Of a stretch of DNA of 40,868 nucleotides, positions 7,262-15,759 are shown piece by piece (position 1 is the first letter of the stretch; each line of letters opens with the position of its first letter). Location of the stretch: positions 1 through 40,868 of the forward strand of contig DIAS01000011.1 of the NCBI GenBank assembly GCA_002415855.1. The letters run 5' to 3'. Origin of the DNA: Bacteroidales bacterium UBA5072. GTDB lineage: Bacteria; Bacteroidota; Bacteroidia; Bacteroidales; UBA10428. A program made the position numbers and the translations under genes. A model generated the notes under the pieces. It saw only the letters and a program-made list of their open reading frames with translations. It was not told the origin of the DNA and did not search any database.

Positions 7262-9739
7262 TTACATGCCTATGTCCATTCCGCCGCCTGAATCATCCTG
7301 CTCACTGCCGTTTGACCTTCTTGCTGCCTGACGGTAATTGTTGATCCGGTAAGTCAGGTTGATCATGAATACAGGCGATTCCCGCTTATTCTTGTTGTAG
7401 GTGTAAAAATCAGGACCCTCGGAGGTAAAGGAGAAGCCTGCGGTACGGAATATATCACGTACGTTAAGCGTTACCGTTAACTGCTTTTTCAGGAACTCCT
7501 TGCGCAGGGCGGCATTGGCGACAAAGAAACCCTTTCCTTCTCCCTGAAGGGTTTTGTTGGGACCGTTGTAGACTGCAGTCAATTGTAACCGGGTATCCCA
7601 TTTAAGCTTGAAGAAATTGTTCATATTGGTTCGCCAGCTCGTTGAAACCGAATTTTCATCGCGCCCGTCGACTTCTCCGGCAAGCTGGTAACGGAAAAGA
7701 TTACCGGTGAGGTTCAGCTGCCACCATTTGGTGATGTCCATATTGCCCATCAGCTCAATACCCAGAGAATTATCATTTTTCGCATTGGTAGTGGTAAAGG
7801 TATACACCGACTTCCCGTTAAGTGTATCCACCCCGTTGATCCGGGTGATCTTGTCATTGGTAGTCCGGTAATAGGTTTCAAATGATACAAATCCTTTATC
7901 GAACGTGTATTGATAATTGAGCTCGAAGGCATTGGTAAACTCAGGCTTCAGTTCCGGGTTCCCGTAGAAAACAGTATTGGATCCCCTGAATTCTTTGAAA
8001 GGATTTAAGTCCCGCTCATCCGGGCGTCTGATACGGCGACTGTAATTGAACTGGATCTGGTTATTCTCTCCGATCTTGCGATTGATGTAAAACGAAGGAA
8101 AGAAATGCAGCTTCTCGTAGGTATAGGATTCGCTGCTGGTCAGCTGATCAAGGCTCCGGTTATCGTATTCAGCACGCAATCCCAACTTGTAGTCGAATTT
8201 GCCCACTGGTCCTGAAAGGGAAGCATAAGCCGACTGGATTGCGTCGAGATAGTCGAGAGAATTGCTGATGGTATCATTCTGAACCCATTCTTCACCAATG
8301 GGCTGGTAGTCCTCATAAATATATTGCGCGTTGCTTTTATCCCATCTCGATTGAAGGCCGACTTCCAGTAACCTGGTTCCCATAGGTCGGGCGTAATCGA
8401 GTTCCAGACGGAGGTTTGATTCGGGTTGTTCAGTCCTTGACCGGGTTTGAACCGGATCGGATGCAATGATCTCATAATCGCTGTTGGTCTTGCTTACATC
8501 CGTAGTTTCCGATTCGCTTTCTTTTCCAAATGTATAATATGCTGATGCCTGCAGCAGGTGACCCTTATCATCATACTTCTTTATGAAATCAAGGTTCAGG
8601 TTGTAATCGAGGCTTTTGTCCCCGCTTGTGCTTTCGTCAATATAAAAGGAATCAATGGTGGCTGGATCGGTGTACCAGTAGTTCCGGCTTACAAAATCAC
8701 GATCGAATCTACGGTCGGTTATAGCTCCGGAAAGGGACAGGGTTGATTTCTGGTTAATGGAATAATCGATCCCCGACTTCAAATTCAGGGACTGCCTTGC
8801 AAAAACACCATCACCATCAGAAAGGGTATAAGTGGTCGTGTCAAGGTTGTAGGTTCTTCTTTCCCCTTCCATGGTGTTGTAATTCTTCTGGTTGGCATAT
8901 TCACCCCCGACATAGAAATTCAATTTCTGCTTCCTGAAATTCAGGAGGAAATCGCCCGTATACTTGTCCCGGCTACCTATTGAAGCATCCACAACTCCCC
9001 CTATACCGGTATTCTTTTGTTTTTTCATGATGATGTTGATGATACCGGCATCCCCATCAGGATCATACTTAGCGGAGGGACTGGTAATAATCTCCAGGCT
9101 CTGTACCGCACTGGCCGGTATTTGCTGCAATCCCTCACTTCCCTGAACCACACTGGGCTTCCCATCGATCAGCAGCTGGAAATTGCCGCTTCCACGCAAC
9201 AATACATTTCCATCAATATCTACCTGCACTGACGGCGTGTTCTCCAGCACATTCACCAGAGAGCCTCCTGATGCCGCAATGTCCTGGCTTACATTAACCA
9301 CTTTTTTATCAATCTTGTATTCCACCTGTTTATTTTGCGCCACCACGGTCACCTCCCCGATCTGTTTGATGTTGGGGTGGAGATCGATGGTTCCTAATTC
9401 GGCAGAAGGTTGCTGGGGTGTAAGGTTTACAGGAATTCTCTTCTTGGTATATCCGATAAAAGCGGCATCCAGATAGTAATTTCCATAGGGGATACTTTTC
9501 ATACTAAAAAATCCCGACTGGTCAGTGACTGTGCCACTCACCAGCGAGGAATCCTGAAGTCGGTACAATCCAACGGTTGCATATTCAATGGCCCCGCTGC
9601 TGACAGAATCACTGATAACTCCCGTAACTGTTCCTGCCTTTACCGGCATAACTTTTTCAACAGGATGGTCAGGAGCCTGGGCTTTGTTTTCGAACTGCAC
9701 AGTAAAGGTAACCAATACAATAATCAATAGTTTTCTCAT
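7262..9739 (-). CDS. outer-membrane beta-barrel receptor-like protein (TonB-dependent receptor superfamily)
   Basis: An 825-residue outer-membrane protein. A signal peptide (about 1-21, ending at NKAQA) leads into a carboxypeptidase-regulatory-like beta-sandwich (about 37-115, GTVTGVISDSVSSGAIEYAT). A plug-like domain follows (about 140-240; LVNVLENTPSVQVDIDGNV, LLIDGKPS, EIITSPSAKYDPDG), then a long barrel rich in alternating aromatic strands. This is the family often annotated 'outer membrane beta-barrel family protein', related to TonB receptors but usually without a SusD partner, and none is next to it. The Gly/Asp-rich tail (SEQDDSGGGMDIGM) is probably outside the barrel. The ligand is unknown. 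Its own terminator follows. Confidence 0.85.
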   Translation of the reverse strand: MRKLLIIVLVTFTVQFENKAQAPDHPVEKVMPVKAGTVTGVISDSVSSGAIEYATVGLYRLQDSSLVSGTVTDQSGFFSMKSIPYGNYYLDAAFIGYTKKRIPVNLTPQQPSAELGTIDLHPNIKQIGEVTVVAQNKQVEYKIDKKVVNVSQDIAASGGSLVNVLENTPSVQVDIDGNVLLRGSGNFQLLIDGKPSVVQGSEGLQQIPASAVQSLEIITSPSAKYDPDGDAGIINIIMKKQKNTGIGGVVDASIGSRDKYTGDFLLNFRKQKLNFYVGGEYANQKNYNTMEGERRTYNLDTTTYTLSDGDGVFARQSLNLKSGIDYSINQKSTLSLSGAITDRRFDRDFVSRNYWYTDPATIDSFYIDESTSGDKSLDYNLNLDFIKKYDDKGHLLQASAYYTFGKESESETTDVSKTNSDYEIIASDPVQTRSRTEQPESNLRLELDYARPMGTRLLEVGLQSRWDKSNAQYIYEDYQPIGEEWVQNDTISNSLDYLDAIQSAYASLSGPVGKFDYKLGLRAEYDNRSLDQLTSSESYTYEKLHFFPSFYINRKIGENNQIQFNYSRRIRRPDERDLNPFKEFRGSNTVFYGNPELKPEFTNAFELNYQYTFDKGFVSFETYYRTTNDKITRINGVDTLNGKSVYTFTTTNAKNDNSLGIELMGNMDITKWWQLNLTGNLFRYQLAGEVDGRDENSVSTSWRTNMNNFFKLKWDTRLQLTAVYNGPNKTLQGEGKGFFVANAALRKEFLKKQLTVTLNVRDIFRTAGFSFTSEGPDFYTYNKNKRESPVFMINLTYRINNYRQAARRSNGSEQDDSGGGMDIGM

Positions 9740-9904
9740 TTCTTAACGGTATTATAGAATTTTGTTTCCGCTGCGAATTAACAACTTATAAACAAGCAAA
9801 TCCTTAAAGAGATGTTAAAACAAGACAGAAATCGACCAATCCATTAAATTAAAAGACAAATGAGTACTTTTTTTGAACCAGCTGAAAAGTAGCCGTTCCT
9901 TAAA
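9740..9904. other. intergenic region, no feature recognised
   Basis: AT-rich spacer between two co-directional minus-strand genes. No full promoter match, hairpin with T run, or small gene was found. Confidence 0.4.
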
Positions 9905-11971
9905 CTAAAACCGGATGATCAATTGCATTTTGACCTCACTGCGCGTATTGTTCTCAATTTCATCATATCCTGAGCCAATTGTCTTTGCATGTATAAAATT
10001 GGTGTGTGACAACCTGAACCTGAAAACAATCCTGCCGGTAAGATCGTACCGGATCATTACATAGGAACGAAAACCCTTGTTGTATAAGGGAGAAAAAGTA
10101 AATCCCGATGTCAGGTCCTGTTCGTAGGCGTAAATCCTGGAACTGTAATCATCTGTACTAAACCAGGCAAATCGTAAATCAAGATCCAGGGGGACCTTTT
10201 GAAAATGGTATCCGGCATCCTGATAGATCAAGAATCCCCATGATATGCGGCCTGTTTCAGGTTCCACCCTTACCGCCTCCAGCCTGTTCTGAAGAGAGAG
10301 CCTTTCATAACAACGGTAGCTGATGTGATAACGGATACCGGTATAGTGCCTGTGTATCACCACAGGCGTTGCCTGTGAGGCGGCTACAACGTCCTCAGGA
10401 TCCAGCTCGTGTTTTATCCTTACATACATTTCCACTTCTTTATTGGGGAAATATTCGGTTTGGAGGAGATAATCACTGCCTGTGGCCGGGGCACTTAAAC
10501 CCGATCTGAGCCAGGGGAAGCGGTAAAGATCTGCATAGGCTGACATTTTGAGCTTTCTTGCAGGGTTGATCACCATACCTGCATATACTGCTTCTTCATT
10601 GGCATTGGAGGAGCCTTCTGAAAAAGCATCGGAATGGAGACTGAAATACCCCGTACCATAGTTCCTGTATAACAGTGAAAAAGAAGCAAATTTGTTAATG
10701 TTCAGCAGAGCACCATTCAATGTCGCCCAATCATGGTTACCAAACGAGGTTTCACCGAATAACTGCAATTTCTTCCAGGTGACCGAGTAATCGATCCCCC
10801 AGTTCAACAGGTCATTTCCCTGGAAGTCCCTGATATCCTGCATGTCATCACCCGTATCCATGTATTTATCCAGCCTGTATTGTACCAATGTCAATCCAAG
10901 CTTATAGAAGTCTCCCCGGTAGGTCATATTCATGCCAAGGGCTTTTTCTGTCAGGCTTTTCTCATCAATGTTTTCCGCGAGGGTCCTGTGATATCCGCTT
11001 TCCTGAAAGGAAGAGAATAGTATGCGCCCGTCTGGCAGGGTATCGGTGATATTGGCATCCCGTTTTTTCAAAGAGAAAAAACCTGTCAGGTTGACTCTCC
11101 CCCAGGCGAGTCTGGCCGCCACACCCCGGAAAAAAACATTTTCATCGGCCGATGTAAAAGCCTTCACATCATCGGTCCGTTTTATGATATTCAAAGACAA
11201 GGCTGATTTGCCCGGAGCCGTGCCATGGCAAAGGGTAAGTCCCTGTCCGAATGCAAGCCTGTAATCACCCACAATGGCAGATTTCAGGTATCCCAGGTCC
11301 GAGACCCTGGCATAGGCTGAAATAAAATCAAAACCCTGCCGGTTGGAATCTTTGAAGAACTCTTCTCCCGGATCCTTTTCCAGATTTAACCCTGCCTGCA
11401 GGTGTCCGTTCAACTGCAATCCGTACCGCAGATTGTACAACCAAGGGTTCCCGGGGTAACGTTTCTCACCGGTGACCGGGTCAGTTTCCCTGAACCCGGC
11501 CGCCTTTTCAAGTACACGTTGCATTCTTATCTGCACTTCATTCCTGATAACATGCTCAGCATCCATGAAGCGGAGATTCAAGCTATCGGCGTGGGTTGTA
11601 ATGGTGACATAAGGCAATACCACACGGACAAGGTCATCGGTAAAGCCATATACAAGGGACAGCTCGTTCAACGAAAGAAGATTGCCATATTCCTTCCTGT
11701 AGTTGAGGATACTTTGGATCTGGAATTCCGTTAAAAAAGGAATTCTTTGCAAGTCCTCCTTACTGGCTTTGTTTAAGTCAACAGGCTTCTGCTGCAAGTA
11801 CTCAAGGTCGTTCAGGATAGTCTCATAGTCGGCCGGTCTGCTTTCCCAGGTGGACAGGGATTCCATCAGGGTTTCCCTGATGCTGAACTGGCCCGGTAAA
11901 AGAGTTTGTGCTGCAGTAGAACAAAAGATGACAGCACCTGCAACAGCCAGGAGCGGTAAACGAATATTCAT
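9905..11971 (-). CDS. exported helix-hairpin-helix protein with beta-barrel-like body
   Basis: A 688-residue protein with a signal peptide (about 1-21, FCSTAAQ). A ComEA-like helix-hairpin-helix region (about 55-125) follows, with the pattern VDLNKASKEDLQRIPFLTEFQI repeated loosely as LLSLNELSLVYGFTDDLVR. The remaining 550 residues are rich in alternating aromatic and polar strands (for example LNLEKDPGEEFF, YHISYRCYERLSLQNRLEA), consistent with an outer-membrane beta-barrel. Proteins of this composition are common in Bacteroidetes but uncharacterised. The HhH fold suggests nucleic-acid or protein binding in the periplasm; a DNA-uptake role is only a guess. It has its own promoter candidate. 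Confidence 0.75.
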   Translation of the reverse strand: MNIRLPLLAVAGAVIFCSTAAQTLLPGQFSIRETLMESLSTWESRPADYETILNDLEYLQQKPVDLNKASKEDLQRIPFLTEFQIQSILNYRKEYGNLLSLNELSLVYGFTDDLVRVVLPYVTITTHADSLNLRFMDAEHVIRNEVQIRMQRVLEKAAGFRETDPVTGEKRYPGNPWLYNLRYGLQLNGHLQAGLNLEKDPGEEFFKDSNRQGFDFISAYARVSDLGYLKSAIVGDYRLAFGQGLTLCHGTAPGKSALSLNIIKRTDDVKAFTSADENVFFRGVAARLAWGRVNLTGFFSLKKRDANITDTLPDGRILFSSFQESGYHRTLAENIDEKSLTEKALGMNMTYRGDFYKLGLTLVQYRLDKYMDTGDDMQDIRDFQGNDLLNWGIDYSVTWKKLQLFGETSFGNHDWATLNGALLNINKFASFSLLYRNYGTGYFSLHSDAFSEGSSNANEEAVYAGMVINPARKLKMSAYADLYRFPWLRSGLSAPATGSDYLLQTEYFPNKEVEMYVRIKHELDPEDVVAASQATPVVIHRHYTGIRYHISYRCYERLSLQNRLEAVRVEPETGRISWGFLIYQDAGYHFQKVPLDLDLRFAWFSTDDYSSRIYAYEQDLTSGFTFSPLYNKGFRSYVMIRYDLTGRIVFRFRLSHTNFIHAKTIGSGYDEIENNTRSEVKMQLIIRF

Positions 11972-11990
11972 TGCCTTAACGGTTTATCTG

Positions 11991-12023
11991 CACAATATAG
12001 CAAAAAAACCGCAGGATATCAAA
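11991..12023 (-). promoter_or_regulatory. promoter of the helix-hairpin-helix protein gene
   Basis: On the minus strand TTTG (12020-12023) is followed after 20 bases by TATATTGTG (11991-11999), a close variant of TAnnTTTG. The predicted start is 10-20 bases before the ATG, so the leader is very short. Confidence 0.5.
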
Positions 12024-12068
12024 TCAGTCAAAAAATCCCAGGAGGCCTTATTTCAATCTAATTCAACA

Positions 12069-12080
12069 GGTTACGTAACC
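12069..12080. promoter_or_regulatory. perfect 12-bp palindrome, possible operator
   Basis: GGTTACGTAACC is a perfect palindrome between the end of the peroxiredoxin gene and the promoter of the helix-hairpin-helix gene, roughly 45 bases upstream of that promoter's -33 element. It could be a dimeric regulator site or chance. Confidence 0.25.
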
Positions 12081-12101
12081 AGAGGGGTTAGAAGTGTTTC
12101 A

Positions 12102-12854
12102 CTATTTCAAGGTTTTGAGTATCCGTAAAGCCTCATCCACATGTTTGGCAGCCTGACTCTGTGAATCGAAAATATGTACCACAGTCCCCGACTTATCAGC
12201 GATGTAAGTAACCCTGCCGGGTAACATCCCGAAAAAGTCTGTGGGCACTCCGAAAAGCTTACGGACCTTATCACCTTTGTCGCTCAACAGGGTATAGGAT
12301 AATTTGTACTTGTCGGCGAACTTTCTGTGGCTTTCAACCGACTGGCCACTAATTCCAATGATCAGCGCATCAGCCTGTTTAAATACCTCAAACTGGTCGC
12401 GGAAATAGCAGGCCTCTTTGGTGCATCCCGGACTGTCATCCTTGGGGTAGAAATAAATGACAAGGTTCTTTTTACCGATAACTGTTGTAATATCAAACAT
12501 ACTGCCATACTGATCCGGCAGAGTAAAGTAAGGAAGCTTGCTTCCAGTTTCAATTTTCTTCATGTCAGGATTACTATTTTGTGCTTTAGCAGGTGTGGAA
12601 AGATATAAAACGAATAATAAAACATAAACCGATAAGTAGAAGCGGTAGAAATTCCTGAACCGGATATAAGATTTGTCCATAGGAAAGATACTTCCAAAGA
12701 GCGCCTTCAACTCCTTCCCGAACCGGAGTTGGAGATTAATGTGCCAACTGTCGGTATGGTAAACCATTTTCCTGAATTTGGACCGGTATATCGCCAGGGG
12801 CAAGCCCCAGGCAAAGAAAAGCAAAAGCCATATATTATCCACAATTCTCATCAT
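12102..12854 (-). CDS. PrxQ/Bcp-type peroxiredoxin fused to an N-terminal membrane module
   Basis: Thiol peroxidase that reduces peroxides and alkyl hydroperoxides. The C-terminal half (about 98-250) is a Bcp/PrxQ domain with the motif FYPKDDSPGCTKEAC, giving peroxidatic Cys144 and resolving Cys149 five residues later, as in atypical two-Cys PrxQ enzymes. Unusually, residues 1-90 form a separate module with two hydrophobic segments (about 8-24 and 72-86) around a basic loop, ending at STPAKAQ. Family members are normally about 150 residues and soluble. Either the N-terminus anchors the enzyme to the inner membrane, or STPAKAQ is cleaved. It is last in a three-gene run, 21 bases after the DUF1295 gene. 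Confidence 0.85.
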   Translation of the reverse strand: MMRIVDNIWLLLFFAWGLPLAIYRSKFRKMVYHTDSWHINLQLRFGKELKALFGSIFPMDKSYIRFRNFYRFYLSVYVLLFVLYLSTPAKAQNSNPDMKKIETGSKLPYFTLPDQYGSMFDITTVIGKKNLVIYFYPKDDSPGCTKEACYFRDQFEVFKQADALIIGISGQSVESHRKFADKYKLSYTLLSDKGDKVRKLFGVPTDFFGMLPGRVTYIADKSGTVVHIFDSQSQAAKHVDEALRILKTLK

Positions 12855-12875
12855 GATAGTTAAGCATTTTTGTTA

Positions 12876-13658
12876 TTACTTTTTGGGAAACCAGGGTATA
12901 AATGCGCTTGTCTTCTTCACATATTCAGCATACTGCGGTTTTGTGCTTCTCAGTGATTTCTCCAGGAGAGAAACACCTGAGACCTTAATAATCAGTGCTG
13001 TCATCAGAATTGAACCCAGGACCGGAAGATAGCCACCGGCTGCCATTGAAAGGAATGCATATCCCCACCATACGCATGCATCACCAAAATAATTCGGATG
13101 ACGTGTATAACGCCAGAAACCTGTATCAAGCACTTTGCCCTTGTTGGCCGGATCGGATTTAAACCGTGCCAGCTGAAAATCACCTCCGGCCTCGAAGGCA
13201 ATTCCAATCAGCCAAAAAAACAATCCAACTGCATCAAGCACGCCCAGACCCTTTCCCTGGCCATAAAACTGCGCTCCCATAAGGGGTGAGGAAATCAGCC
13301 ACATTAAGATTCCCTGCAGCAAAAAGACCTGGAAGTAACTGATCCACCAATACCGCTCCTCTCCGTAATCCTTACGGAACTGTTTGTAACGGAAATCCTC
13401 GCCCTTCCCATAATTGCGCCATGTGAGGTAAACACAAAGTCGCAGACCCCAGAGGGTAACCAGGACTGTGACAAGAATCTTTCGTGCTTCAAGGCCTCCC
13501 CCCCTGGTATAGTAAAACCACCCTAACACTGCAAAGCCCAATCCCCAAAAGAGATCGACTATGCTTACGTTTTTCAGCAGAATGCTGACGAGCCAGAGGC
13601 CGGTCATGAGGATGACAACGACAAGTAATGCCTGTGAATATTGTAAAAAGATCGTCAT
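12876..13658 (-). CDS. DUF1295 integral membrane protein (steroid 5-alpha-reductase-like)
   Basis: A 260-residue protein with about six or seven hydrophobic segments and the DUF1295 signature RYTRHPNYFGD (183-193) followed by a conserved C-terminal segment with E...KP.YAEYVKKTSAFIPWFP. The family belongs to the steroid reductase / isoprenylcysteine methyltransferase fold group, so a redox or methyl-transfer reaction on a lipid is plausible, but no substrate is established. The gene starts 11 bases after the FakA-FakB fusion gene and precedes the peroxiredoxin by 21 bases, which indicates one operon. Confidence 0.88.
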   Translation of the reverse strand: MTIFLQYSQALLVVVILMTGLWLVSILLKNVSIVDLFWGLGFAVLGWFYYTRGGGLEARKILVTVLVTLWGLRLCVYLTWRNYGKGEDFRYKQFRKDYGEERYWWISYFQVFLLQGILMWLISSPLMGAQFYGQGKGLGVLDAVGLFFWLIGIAFEAGGDFQLARFKSDPANKGKVLDTGFWRYTRHPNYFGDACVWWGYAFLSMAAGGYLPVLGSILMTALIIKVSGVSLLEKSLRSTKPQYAEYVKKTSAFIPWFPKK

Positions 13659-13669
13659 ATATAAGTGTA

Positions 13670-15472
13670 TTAATCCAGCATGAGCGCCACCGAAGCAGTA
13701 CCGATACCGGCATTGGCACCGATAACCGGAGAAATCTCAACAACCGAGGCAGGCTCAAGACCGGTAAGGTTTTTCATTTGATCTTCATACCACCTGGCAG
13801 CCCTGGGATTATTGGCATGCAATACCACATAATTCCATACTTTTTGTCGGGTCACCAGTGTTTTTACATGCTGAACGACTTTCTCCATGTTGGTTTTTTG
13901 TGAATTTGCCTTGCCAAAAACCAATGATTTGCCATTTTCATCCATGGTGATGATGGGATTTACATTCAACAGTCTAGCAACCAACCCCTTTATGTAGGAT
14001 ACACGACCTCCTCTTACCATGTATTTGAGGGTTCTCACACTGACGAAGATTTTAGACTTTGCGATCCATTCTTCCATGGTCTCCAGGATCCGGTCATGGG
14101 GTGTTTCTGCTTCAATAGCCCGGGCGATACGCAAGATGAGCAATCCCAGACCACCCGAAAGGGTTTTGGAGTCAATAACACTGATAACCTTGCCGGATTC
14201 ACGGCTGATAATATTGGCAGCCTTCTGACTATTGAAAAATGTACCACTGAACTGACCCGTGAGATGAACGGCAATAACCGAATCATAGTGTGAGACAAGC
14301 TGTGAATAAAGGTTCTCAAAAGCCTTCTCGTTGATTTGCGAGGTCTTTGGAAAATCCGCGACCTCGTCCAGCAGTTTATAAAACTGTTCGGGTTGAAGTG
14401 TAAGCTTGTCGAGATAGTGATTGTCCCCAAACTGAATGTTGATGGGCAACATGTGTATCTGGTAATAATCAATCAGTTCATTTGAGAGATCACAGGTTGA
14501 ATCGGTCACCAGGGCAATCTTCCATTTGCGCCTGTATACCGTATCGCTTTGACGGATCATGTCGTCCGCTTTCTGAAATGTAATAGCGCCAAATTTCCTC
14601 AGTTCATCAAAAAACTTCGCCGGTTCATTGGTATGCAGGTGCATATGTTTCATGGTTTCTGATCCGGCCACAACCACTGAATCGCCGTATCGTTTCAGCA
14701 TTTCTGTCAGTGCTGGTGTATCCAGTGAGGCATGATTCAAAAGGGCTTCCGTGCAATACCGGAACGCTACCTGTTCCGGAATGTGGGTTCCATTAGCCGG
14801 GAACATAATGATTTCCGCTTTCGAACGCAACAGGGGCCGGATATTGCCGGCACGGATCAAATCAATTATGCCGTGAATAAACAGCACGAATCCTTTTGCC
14901 CCGGCATCCACAACATTCGCTTTTGAAAGAACCTCCAGCTGATTTTTTGTTTCCCTCAATGACTTTTCAAGCACTTTTCCGGAACTGATCATCAACTGAT
15001 TAAAATCACCGGCACTGTTTCTGTGTGCGTGTATGTAATCTGCCCATTCCCGGATTACGGTAAGCATGGTACCCTCCACAGGATTGGCAATGGCCTCATA
15101 AACATAACGGACTGACTTCCTGATGCTGTCAATAAACTGGTTCAGTGTTATAGCTGACCGTTCACCAGTTTCATTGCTTACTCCGTAGAGAAACTGCGCA
15201 AAAATAATTCCTGAATTGCCCCTGGCGCTCGTTAAAGCTGTTTCTGCAATGCGCGTCAGCATGACTTTATAGGACTTGTGGGGCTGTAAGGTATCATGTA
15301 CCGAACGGACCGTGGCGGCCATGTTGGAACCTGTATCGCCGTCGCTTACAGGAAAAACGTTAATATTGTTCAATTCAGCCTGGTTTGCCAGTATTTTACG
15401 GGAGCCGGCAATAAATGAATAATAAAGCCTGTGGCCGTCTATTTGCAGAACCGGATTGTATACCTTAACCAT
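13670..15472 (-). CDS. FakA-FakB-like fusion: DhaL kinase domain plus DegV fatty-acid-binding domain
   Basis: A 600-residue fusion. Residues 10-210 are a DhaL-type kinase domain with the Mg-binding motif PVSDGDTGSN (Asp44, Asp46), ARGNSG (83-88) and DAGAKG (189-194). Residues 225-312 look like the FakA C-terminal domain (VVAGSETMKHMHLHTNEP). Residues 318-600 are a DegV/FakB fatty-acid-binding domain (VTDSTCDLS, HLTGQFSGTFFNS, VIDSKTLSGGLG). In Firmicutes FakA phosphorylates fatty acid held by a separate FakB, making acyl-phosphate for phospholipid synthesis. Here kinase and carrier are one chain, so exogenous or recycled fatty-acid activation is the inferred role. It is first gene of the operon with DUF1295 and peroxiredoxin. 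Confidence 0.9.
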   Translation of the reverse strand: MVKVYNPVLQIDGHRLYYSFIAGSRKILANQAELNNINVFPVSDGDTGSNMAATVRSVHDTLQPHKSYKVMLTRIAETALTSARGNSGIIFAQFLYGVSNETGERSAITLNQFIDSIRKSVRYVYEAIANPVEGTMLTVIREWADYIHAHRNSAGDFNQLMISSGKVLEKSLRETKNQLEVLSKANVVDAGAKGFVLFIHGIIDLIRAGNIRPLLRSKAEIIMFPANGTHIPEQVAFRYCTEALLNHASLDTPALTEMLKRYGDSVVVAGSETMKHMHLHTNEPAKFFDELRKFGAITFQKADDMIRQSDTVYRRKWKIALVTDSTCDLSNELIDYYQIHMLPINIQFGDNHYLDKLTLQPEQFYKLLDEVADFPKTSQINEKAFENLYSQLVSHYDSVIAVHLTGQFSGTFFNSQKAANIISRESGKVISVIDSKTLSGGLGLLILRIARAIEAETPHDRILETMEEWIAKSKIFVSVRTLKYMVRGGRVSYIKGLVARLLNVNPIITMDENGKSLVFGKANSQKTNMEKVVQHVKTLVTRQKVWNYVVLHANNPRAARWYEDQMKNLTGLEPASVVEISPVIGANAGIGTASVALMLD

Positions 15473-15543
15473 AGCTTATGTTTACAAGGATGAACAGCCT
15501 CTTCGGAATTTTGTTCAATAATTAGAATAATTTATTAAACAAA

Positions 15544-15750
15544 CTATTCCGGGGGAACACGATCGTAAATCATTTCTTTACTGCAAGATTCTCCGGCCAC
15601 TAAGCGGAATGCATCGTGCAATGGATGAACAGCGTGTTGTCGCGGAAATCCTGGCGCCCCTGAAGTCCAGGCGGGCAGTAAAAGTACTCCCGGGATCAAG
15701 GTCAGCATACTTTCTTTTTGAATAAAATTCCTGCGGTTCAGCCCTTCCAT
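15544..15750 (-). CDS. short Tat-signal ORF, probably a gene stump
   Basis: A 68-residue ORF beginning MEGLNRRNFIQKES followed by a hydrophobic stretch (LTLIPGVLLLPAW), a good twin-arginine export signal. Only about 38 residues follow (HPLHDAFRLVAGESCSKEM), too few for any Tat substrate family I know. It starts nine bases after the stop of the propeller lipoprotein. It may be a genuine tiny exported protein, but the absence of a folded domain suggests a 3'-truncated gene. Compare the second short Tat ORF at 18065-18181. Confidence 0.45.
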   Translation of the reverse strand: MEGLNRRNFIQKESMLTLIPGVLLLPAWTSGAPGFPRQHAVHPLHDAFRLVAGESCSKEMIYDRVPPE

Positions 15751-15759
15751 TTCCTGTTA

